A stretch of DNA of 64,000 nucleotides from the NCBI GenBank assembly GCA_016713115.1, contig JADJPU010000001.1, forward strand, positions 1,984,001 to 2,048,000. Reading direction: 5' to 3'. Source of the DNA: Cellvibrionales bacterium (GTDB lineage: Bacteria; Pseudomonadota; Gammaproteobacteria; Pseudomonadales; UBA7239). Numbering within the stretch: position 1 is the first letter of the stretch; each line of letters begins with the position of its first letter. A program made the position numbers and the translations under genes. The notes beneath the pieces were generated by a model. That model was not told where the DNA came from. It saw only the letters and a program-made list of their open reading frames with translations, and did no database searches. Below are positions 57,217 to 64,000 of this stretch, piece after piece.

Positions 57217-60200
57217 ATGAGCCATTTTTTTATTAGTAGACCCGTTTTTGCTTGGGTATTGGCGATTGTTGTGATGCTGGCGGGTATTTTGGCGTTGACG
57301 CAATTGCCTGTTGCTATCTACCCGCGTTTGGCGCCGCCATCGGTTTCTATTTCTGCTAGCTATCCTGGGGCATCAGCCAAAACATTGGAAGACAGTGTGA
57401 CGCAGGTGATTGAGCAGCAGATGAATGGCATTGATCATTTGGAATATATTTCATCGAATAGCAGCGATTCTGGTCGAGCGAGTATCACGCTAACTTTTTC
57501 TCAAGGAACCGATCCGGATATAGCTCAAGTGCAAGTGCAAAATAAATTGCAGTTGGCGATGCGTATGTTGCCTCCTGAAGTGCAACAGCAAGGATTGCAG
57601 GTGGCAAAAGCCAGCAGAAGCTTTTTGATGGTGATGACTGTTTCGTCTGCGGATGGCAGCATGAACAGCGTAGATCTCGGTGATTTTATTGCATCGAATT
57701 TGCAAGATCCTATATCTCGTGTGAATGGCGTAGGTTTGGTTAATTTGCTCGGTACGCAATATGCCATGCGTATTTGGATGCAGCCTGAAAAATTACAGGC
57801 ATTTAATTTGACGCCAGTTGATTTGATGCAAGCGATAAAAGCACAAAACGTACAAGTTGCAGCTGGTCAGTTGGGTGGGGGGCCGACAGTGGAAGGCCAG
57901 AGACTGAATGTTACCATCATGGCGCAAAGTCGTTTGCAAACTGTCGAGCAATTTAGTGGCATTATTTTGCGAGTCAATACAGATGGATCGCAGGTACGCT
58001 TAAAAGATGTGGCGCGCATTGAGCGCGGTGCGGATAGCTACAGTGTTATCGGTTCATATAATCGTTCGCCAGCTTCCGCTTTAGCTATTACTCCTACACC
58101 AGGCGCTAACGCCCTGGAAACAGCTGAGGGAGTGAGAAAAAAAATAGCTGAACTTGCGCCTTATTTTCCACAAGGCATAGAAGTGAATTATCCCTATGAC
58201 ATGATTCCTTTTATAAGGATTTCTATTGAAGAAGTGGTCAAAACACTGCTAGAAGCAATTGTGCTGGTGTTCCTTGTTATTTTTGTATTCTTGCAAAATT
58301 GGCGTGCCACTTTAGTGCCGACTATAGCGATTCCTGTTGTGGTGCTGGGTACTTTTGCTGTTATGGAGGTGGCCGGTTTTTCGGTCAATTTGCTGACCAT
58401 GTTTGGTCTTGTGTTGGCAATGGGGTTGTTGGTGGATGATGCGATCGTAGTTGTTGAAAGTGTTGAGCGCATCATGAGTGAAGAAAAGTTGTCACCGAAA
58501 GAGGCAACCTATAAAGCGATGTCTCAAATTTCTGGAGCATTAATAGGGATAGGTTTGGTTTTGGTTGCGGTACTTATTCCTATGGCATTCTTAAGTGGGT
58601 CTAGTGGTGCCATTTATCGTCAATTTACTTTGACGATGGTTGCTGCAATGGTGTTGTCTGTATTAACAGCGTTGATTCTTACGCCGTCTCTGTGTGCCAC
58701 TTTCTTAAAGCCTGTTTCGCATAATACAGAGAGTACAAGCGGATTTTATGGCTGGTTTAATCGAGTATTTCAAAGCGCGTCAGAAAAATACCGCAACAGC
58801 GTAGCCAGGTGGGTAAAGCATGTTCGCCTAGTGTTTTTTGCGTATGCTGCAATTGTTGCAGTTGTTGTGTATTTGTTTGTGAGTTTGCCTACATCGTTTG
58901 TGCCGGAGGAAGATCAAGGGTCTTTTGTCAATGTGATTTCTTTACCTGTTGGATCCTCGCGTGAGCAAACTGTGGCTGTTTTGGAAAAAGTTCGCGATTA
59001 TTATTTAGATCAAGAAAAGGATAGCGTGCAGTCTGTGTTTTATGTTGCTGGATTCAGTTGGGCCGGTTCTGGTCAGAATATGGGGCAAATGTTTACGCGG
59101 CTAAAGCCATGGAGTGAAAGGAAAGATAAAGAGAAATCTGTGCAAGCAGTGATTCAGCGCGCTACAAGTTATTTTCGAAATATTCGTGAAGCCAATGTTT
59201 TTGCAATTAATCCTTCGCCAGTTCAGGAGTTGGGTAACTCCACAGGGTTTGATATGCAATTACAAGATCGCGCCGGTCATGGACATCTGGCGTTGATGGA
59301 TGCTCGCAATCAGCTTATTGAAATGGCGTCGAAAAAAACAAGCGATGTTATGCGTGTGCGAGCTAATGGCTTGGATGACACGCCGGTATATCAATTGGAT
59401 ATCAATCAAGAGCGCGCCAGCGTATTGGGGCTCGATTTGTCGGATGTTTACAGCACAATGACAGCAGCGTTTGGTTCTTCATATGTGAATGATTTTATTG
59501 ATCGCGGCCGTGTGAAGCGTGTGTATGTGATGGGAGAGGCAGCATCCCGTATGCAGCCGAATGATTTGAATAAATGGTATGTGCGCAATCGTGCAGGAGA
59601 AATGGTGCCGTTTTCTGCTTTTGCCAGCGGTCATTGGGCGTATGGCTCACCAAAACTGGAGCGGCACAATGGCGTACCATCTGTACAGATACAAGGCACT
59701 GCGGCATTAGGAAAAAGTTCAGGTGATGCAATGAAAACAATGGAAGAGTTGGTTGCGCAATTGCCTAGCGGGTTTGGTTTTGAATGGACAGGATTGTCGC
59801 GTGAAGAAAAACAAGCGGGTAAGCAGGCGCCATTGTTGTATGCAATTTCTATCTTGGCGGTATTTTTATGCTTGGCGGCACTGTATGAAAGTTGGCTGAT
59901 TCCTTTTTCCGTTATTTTGGTTGTGCCGTTGGGCGTGCTGGGAGCTTTGATTGCAGCCAAACTGTTTGGTTTATCCAATGATGTGTATTTTCAGGTTGGA
60001 TTATTAACAACGGTGGGCTTGGCTTCTAAGAACGCAATTCTCATCGTAGAGTTTGCGCGTGAGCAATATGAGCGCGGTGTGTCATTGCTGGATGCTGTGT
60101 TAGAGGCTTCGCATTTGCGTTTGCGTCCTATCATCATGACATCCATGGCCTTTTTGTTTGGTGTGTTACCGCTAGCGTTGTCGACTGGAGCTGGAGCAGC

Positions 60201-60336
60201 CAGTCGTAATGCCATTGGTATTGGTGTTTCCGGTGGATTGCTGGCGTCAACTTTTTTGGTGATCTTTTTTGTGCCGGTATTTTTTGTGGTAGTAGTGGGT
60301 AAGTTGGGGAAAAAGAAACCAGCCGTTGATATGTGA
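57217..60336 (+). CDS. RND multidrug efflux pump, HAE-1 family (AcrB/MexB type)
   Basis: 1039 residues, full length, twelve membrane helices in two pseudo-symmetric halves with two large periplasmic loops. The opening FFISRPVFAWVLAIVVMLAG and the TM4 GLLVDDAIVVVE with the proton-relay Asp pair are diagnostic of HAE-1 pumps. The Lys of TM10 lies in GLASKNAILIVEFA. It exports amphiphilic compounds using proton motive force. 27 nt after the adaptor gene, and it overlaps the kinase gene by one base. Confidence 0.96.
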   Translation: MSHFFISRPVFAWVLAIVVMLAGILALTQLPVAIYPRLAPPSVSISASYPGASAKTLEDSVTQVIEQQMNGIDHLEYISSNSSDSGRASITLTFSQGTDPDIAQVQVQNKLQLAMRMLPPEVQQQGLQVAKASRSFLMVMTVSSADGSMNSVDLGDFIASNLQDPISRVNGVGLVNLLGTQYAMRIWMQPEKLQAFNLTPVDLMQAIKAQNVQVAAGQLGGGPTVEGQRLNVTIMAQSRLQTVEQFSGIILRVNTDGSQVRLKDVARIERGADSYSVIGSYNRSPASALAITPTPGANALETAEGVRKKIAELAPYFPQGIEVNYPYDMIPFIRISIEEVVKTLLEAIVLVFLVIFVFLQNWRATLVPTIAIPVVVLGTFAVMEVAGFSVNLLTMFGLVLAMGLLVDDAIVVVESVERIMSEEKLSPKEATYKAMSQISGALIGIGLVLVAVLIPMAFLSGSSGAIYRQFTLTMVAAMVLSVLTALILTPSLCATFLKPVSHNTESTSGFYGWFNRVFQSASEKYRNSVARWVKHVRLVFFAYAAIVAVVVYLFVSLPTSFVPEEDQGSFVNVISLPVGSSREQTVAVLEKVRDYYLDQEKDSVQSVFYVAGFSWAGSGQNMGQMFTRLKPWSERKDKEKSVQAVIQRATSYFRNIREANVFAINPSPVQELGNSTGFDMQLQDRAGHGHLALMDARNQLIEMASKKTSDVMRVRANGLDDTPVYQLDINQERASVLGLDLSDVYSTMTAAFGSSYVNDFIDRGRVKRVYVMGEAASRMQPNDLNKWYVRNRAGEMVPFSAFASGHWAYGSPKLERHNGVPSVQIQGTAALGKSSGDAMKTMEELVAQLPSGFGFEWTGLSREEKQAGKQAPLLYAISILAVFLCLAALYESWLIPFSVILVVPLGVLGALIAAKLFGLSNDVYFQVGLLTTVGLASKNAILIVEFAREQYERGVSLLDAVLEASHLRLRPIIMTSMAFLFGVLPLALSTGAGAASRNAIGIGVSGGLLASTFLVIFFVPVFFVVVVGKLGKKKPAVDM

Positions 60337-62096
60337 TGGGTATTCATAACCGCAACAGAGTTTTCCAACTGATTTTGGTAATGTCCAGCGTCGCTATCAT
60401 GGTGTTGGGTGTTACCATTTTTGTTTTGTTCATGTCGGTTACCGAACAAAATAAACGCATTATGATCAGTTATGCCGAGCATCAAGCCAGTATGTTGCAG
60501 TCGGTGATGGCGTTGGTGCCAGAGCAGACGCGATTAAATGCCGAACCTCCTAGCTTGGTGCTAGAGCATATTCGTCAGACTTTGGCGCGCAATCCGGTGA
60601 TTACTGACAGCGGCGAGATGTTGTTTGCCTACCGTGAGGGCAATGCGATTCATTTTGTGTCGCCTTTTCGTTTTGATACTCAAGCGGCGCAGGTGATGGC
60701 AGATGATGATGCGCGCGTACAGGCAATGCGGTTAGCACTGGATGGTCATGCGGGTGTAATTTTTACAAAAGATTATCGGAGTGTTGATGTGCTGGCGGCA
60801 TTTGTTCCCGTTGAAAACATGAATCTTGGTGTGGTGGTAAAAATAGATGCCGCAGAAGTGCGTCAGCCTTTTATCTATATTGCACTGTATGCCTCGTTGG
60901 CAACGCTGTGCATTATTGTTGTTGGCAGTTTGCTGCTGAACAAAATTACAAAGCCTTTGCTGGATACTTTAGAAGAAAATGAATCTAAGTATCGATCGCT
61001 ATTTGATAATGCCAATGAAGGCTTAATGGTTATTAGTGATCGCATTGAAGAGTGCAACGATCAAGTGGTTCGCTTACTGGGTTACGATAAGAGTGAAATT
61101 ATTGGTCGGCGTATTGCAGATTTTGCACCGAGACATCGTGAAGATGAAGGAGAGTTAGTTGATGTAACGCGCAATCGTTTTGAGTTGGCAGCACAAGGGA
61201 AGCCGCAATATTTTATTTGGCGCAGCCTGCGCAAAGATGATACGGAAATTGATCTGGATGTCATGTTGAAAATGGTGCGCATTGGCAGCCGCAAGGTGAT
61301 ACTAACAACGCTGTTGGATATTACCGATCGCCGTTTGGCGGAAATTGAACTGCGCAGAAAAGAAAAAGAAGTGGCCGATGCCAGAGAGCATTTAGCGCAC
61401 ATGGCGCGACTGTCTACGATGGGGGAAATGGCGGCCGGCATTGCACATGAAATTAATCAGCCGCTGACGGCTATTTCTGCCTATGCGCAGGGTTCGGTGC
61501 GCCTGTTGGAGAATGGGCAGGCTGATGTACAAACCTTGCGTGAGCCATTGGAAAAAATTGCGACGCAAGCAGTGCGCGCCGGTGAAGTAATTCGTCGTTT
61601 GCGCAGTTTTATTAATAAAAGCGCATCGGAATTGGAGTTGATCAATGCCAATGAGCTGGTGTCGGAAGTGGTGCAGCTAGCTGAAGTGGATGCACACCGG
61701 CATGGCATTCCTGTTTATCTGCATTTGGCAGAACAGGTTCCTGCTGTGCGCGTTGATACCGTGCAAATTCAACAAGTGATCCTGAATTTAATTCGCAATG
61801 CGTTGGAAGCAATGGATGAAACGCCGCGCGAGCGAGCGCGAGTAGATGTTTATACGCAGCGGGAAAGTGACGGCAAGGTGAGCGTTCGTGTGGTTGATAC
61901 CGGCTCTGGTTTAAGTGAAGATGCGCTGAAGCAGGTGTTTGCACCTTTCTTCACCACGAAAGCAGCGGGAATGGGGATGGGGTTGTCAATCAGTGAAACG
62001 ATTGTGACTGCGCATGGAGGTCATCTGTCTGTGAGTAATAATGCAAACGGTATGGGCGCAACCTTTACCTTATTATTGACTGCGCAAAACGCATAG
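60336..62096 (+). CDS. PAS-containing sensor histidine kinase (FixL/TtrS-like)
   Basis: About 586 residues from the ATG at 60336, which shares a base with the pump stop (TGATG). Two membrane helices (about 12-35 and 178-202) enclose a periplasmic sensor of about 140 residues. Then comes a PAS domain (about 220-340), a coiled linker, HisKA with AAGIAHEINQPLTA, and HATPase_c with VDTGSGLS and GMGMGLSI. The IAHEINQPLTA box is typical of FixL-type kinases. Its partner response regulator follows 12 nt downstream, so pump and two-component system are co-transcribed. Confidence 0.93.
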   Translation: MGIHNRNRVFQLILVMSSVAIMVLGVTIFVLFMSVTEQNKRIMISYAEHQASMLQSVMALVPEQTRLNAEPPSLVLEHIRQTLARNPVITDSGEMLFAYREGNAIHFVSPFRFDTQAAQVMADDDARVQAMRLALDGHAGVIFTKDYRSVDVLAAFVPVENMNLGVVVKIDAAEVRQPFIYIALYASLATLCIIVVGSLLLNKITKPLLDTLEENESKYRSLFDNANEGLMVISDRIEECNDQVVRLLGYDKSEIIGRRIADFAPRHREDEGELVDVTRNRFELAAQGKPQYFIWRSLRKDDTEIDLDVMLKMVRIGSRKVILTTLLDITDRRLAEIELRRKEKEVADAREHLAHMARLSTMGEMAAGIAHEINQPLTAISAYAQGSVRLLENGQADVQTLREPLEKIATQAVRAGEVIRRLRSFINKSASELELINANELVSEVVQLAEVDAHRHGIPVYLHLAEQVPAVRVDTVQIQQVILNLIRNALEAMDETPRERARVDVYTQRESDGKVSVRVVDTGSGLSEDALKQVFAPFFTTKAAGMGMGLSISETIVTAHGGHLSVSNNANGMGATFTLLLTAQNA

Positions 62097-62108
62097 GAGA
62101 AATGCAAG

Positions 62109-62738
62109 ATGGCAACAATGTCAGTCTTACCTGAAGCTACGGTTTTTGTTGTTGATGATGATGATGCTGTGCGTGAATCGCTGGCGTTTCTGCTGAAATC
62201 CGTCGGGCTAAAAGTAGAAAGTTTTCCATCGGCACAGGATTTTTTGAAAAGTTATAACCCTGCACGAGCGGGTTGTTTGGTATTGGATATTCGTATGCCG
62301 GGTATGAGCGGCTTGGAATTGCAAGAAAAGCTCAAACAAATGGAATCCATGCTGCCTATTATCTTTATCACTGGTCATGGCGATGTGCCGATGGCAGTGA
62401 AAGCAATAAAGGCTGGCGCAGCGGATTTTGTACAAAAGCCGTTTCGCGATCAGGAGTTGATCGACCGCATTCGTGAAGTGTTGGAAGAGGATGCCAGTGC
62501 TCGCGTTGAAAAATTACAGAAAGCTGAAATTTTGAAGTGCATTGATTCACTGACGGAGCGTGAGCGTGAAGTGATGGAGCAAGTGGTGGATGGCAAGGCC
62601 AATAAAGTGGTCGCTATTGATCTCAATGTTTCACAGCGCACGGTAGAAATTCATCGAGCGAATGTGATGGATAAAATGAAAGCTCGCTCGCTCGCACAAT
62701 TGGTGCGCTTGGTGATGAAAGCTAGGGGCGAGCTGTAA
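62109..62738 (+). CDS. FixJ/NarL-type response regulator
   Basis: 209 residues. Receiver domain with VVDDDDAVR, phospho-Asp in LVLDIRMPGMSG, Thr in FITGHGD and Lys in VQKPF; linker; LuxR/GerE-type helix-turn-helix (about 140-200, LTEREREVMEQVVDGKANK and SQRTVEIHRANVM, read in parts). It most likely responds to the kinase just upstream and may regulate the RND operon. Its last 17 bases overlap the convergent GT-C-like gene if that gene's C-terminus is read as proposed. Confidence 0.94.
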   Translation: MATMSVLPEATVFVVDDDDAVRESLAFLLKSVGLKVESFPSAQDFLKSYNPARAGCLVLDIRMPGMSGLELQEKLKQMESMLPIIFITGHGDVPMAVKAIKAGAADFVQKPFRDQELIDRIREVLEEDASARVEKLQKAEILKCIDSLTEREREVMEQVVDGKANKVVAIDLNVSQRTVEIHRANVMDKMKARSLAQLVRLVMKARGEL

Positions 62739-64000
62739 GACCTTGCGCCAGTGCTTGATTGAAATTAATGCTGAGCGTTGGTGTGTTTTTATTTTTTAGT
62801 AGTGCGGTTTTTACGGCGACAGTTTCCTGCGCAGTGATATCAATGCCGAGAGCCATGTTCACGCGCCCCGTTTGATTGAAAACAATGGTATAGCCCGCAT
62901 GCGCAGAAAATCGGGCAGGGGAGTAGTTTCTCCCCAGCCGTAGATGTCATAAATAATGTCTGGCGCGCGCAAGCCGCATTCGCGCTCAGCCTGCGGTAAG
63001 CGTTCAAAAAACTTGCGGTAGTTGATGCGCAATCCCTGTTTGTCAAAGCCGTCTTGCGCCATCACGGTGCAGTCGCGCAGCGTGTTATCCACCAAGCCCG
63101 CCATGTCCCAAACACGCAAGCGGTTGCCAAATTCAGTAAATAAATGATAGTTCACCATGCCCATCTGTTTGCTCATCAGTGTGAGCGGTTGTTCTGGTGA
63201 GGGATTGATTTCGCGTATCTGTTGTTGCAAGGCGCGTAGCGCCAGCCAGTCGCGCAAATGCTCGCGGTTGGCTATTTCAAAAAAAGAAGCATGATCACTG
63301 GCAATCTTTTTTGGGGCGGCGTGTTGCCAGGTGGGTGTGCCTAAACTATAGCGATCAATAAAAAATGGCGTGTAGGCAATTAGTAATACCGGTAAGCCAT
63401 AACGGATTAACTGTGCGGTTTTTCCTATTGGAAATGCTGTGTAAATGGCTAGCCATAGTGGAGGAATGAGTGGCACCCAAAAGCGGCCTTCTTTCATCCA
63501 GTCGCCGCCGCTAGTAATAACAAAACTTCCGTAGAGCAATACCCATAAGCTGCATAAAAAAGGCAGTGCATTTTTTTTGCGTTGTTGAAAATGCGTGATG
63601 TAGCTCATGCCTAGCAAGAGCAAAGTCATCGAAACACCAATTATTGATAAGGGATGGCGATATAAACGCAAAAAATATTCCACGCCGCGTTGTAGCTGCG
63701 CGGTATCCGGCGCGCCACTTTTAGCGTAGACGGGGTTGGGAAACCACAGACCAAAATAAATGTAACGCCACAGCGCCAATGCAAGAAATGCAGTGAGAAA
63801 AAATAACAGTGATGGGCGTTGCAGAAATAACGCGGCCATCATAAAAAAAGCGCTGCCAATAACTATCATCTCTGGGCGCACGCTGGCTAGCATGAGGGTT
63901 ATAAGCCAGAACACAGCACTCGTTTTGAGCGTGGGAGTAAGAAGGAATGTGTATGCAGAAAAAATAAATAGCAAGGCAGCACCAGCAGCGAGCGTGCTTT
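62722..64000 (-). CDS. GT-C-like membrane glycosyltransferase (AftB-like), partial and frameshifted
   Basis: The frame is open to the window end, so the N-terminus is missing. There are about eight hydrophobic segments in the visible part. RYIYFGLWFPNPVYAKSG and GGDWMKEGRFWVPL resemble GT-C arabinofuranosyltransferase-like proteins (AftB-type). The visible frame stops at 62859. Adding one C (plus strand) at 62894-62896 instead continues as RMRGYTIVFNQTGRVNMALG and onward for about 55 plausible residues to a stop at 62722. I favour that reading. Likely uses a polyprenyl-phosphate sugar on the periplasmic side; substrate unknown. Confidence 0.68.

Noticed and set aside
1..64000. tRNA, rRNA, insertion sequences, attachment sites or an origin
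   Set aside because: I saw no transposase or integrase motifs, no DnaA-box cluster and no rRNA signature; a tRNA scan could not be run, so a missed tRNA cannot be fully excluded.

Overview
The window is a densely packed bacterial chromosome segment. It has no rRNA, tRNA, insertion sequence, prophage or CRISPR array that I can see. Gene content and order point to a gammaproteobacterium, probably near the Pseudomonadales/Cellvibrionales; this is inferred from gene families, not from a marker phylogeny. The pointers are gltA divergent from sdhCDAB, a pilZ-tatD pair, a gspC-M type II secretion operon, tmcA, rluE, cspD and an AcrAB/MexAB-type RND pump.

Layout. 1-116: tail of an upstream gene. 121-10085 (minus): a six-gene run with 4-nt overlaps or short gaps, read as ABC1/UbiB-type kinase, SGNH-hydrolase-like protein, Tat-exported sulfatase, two hybrid histidine kinases with 7TM sensor modules, and a membrane acyltransferase. 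10151-16727: tmcA without its usual C-terminal domain, gltA, and sdhCDAB with two good divergent sigma70 promoters and a terminator after sdhB. 16756-18465: peroxiredoxin, pilZ, tatD. 18633-29400: type II secretion operon gspC to gspM. 29405-41138 (minus): a Bat/MoxR operon (MoxR, DUF58, DUF4381, two VWA proteins, BatD) that continues into a repeat-plus-sulfotransferase protein and an MscS-family channel. 41217-50877: a 13-G tract, then a 9.5-kb gene for a giant secreted protein with calcium-binding TSP3 repeats, 23 tandem Ig-like repeats of about 83 residues and a seven-repeat FG-GAP beta-propeller. 50888-55156: rluE, icd, cspD, etfBA. 55178-62738: a cyclic-nucleotide-binding-domain protein divergent from an RND pump operon that ends in its own histidine kinase and response regulator. 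62722-64000: a GT-C-like membrane protein cut by the window edge.

A striking general feature is that many otherwise well conserved genes carry one frameshift. gspC, gspE, the MscS-like gene, the VWA-TPR gene, moxR, etfB and the GT-C-like gene each read through cleanly if exactly one base is restored, four of them at a run of six A/T. The giant repeat gene has four more shifts. Because a 5.7-kb near-identical repeat array is resolved here, the simplest explanation is a long-read assembly with residual indels, so I annotate each of these as one gene and state the break point.

The most interesting biology is the giant Ig/TSP3/FG-GAP surface protein next to a homopolymeric G tract, the Bat operon that carries a sulfotransferase fused to HPLFD-type repeats plus a mechanosensitive channel, and the sulfatase/acyltransferase/dual hybrid-kinase operon, which may sense and remodel a surface or environmental glycan.
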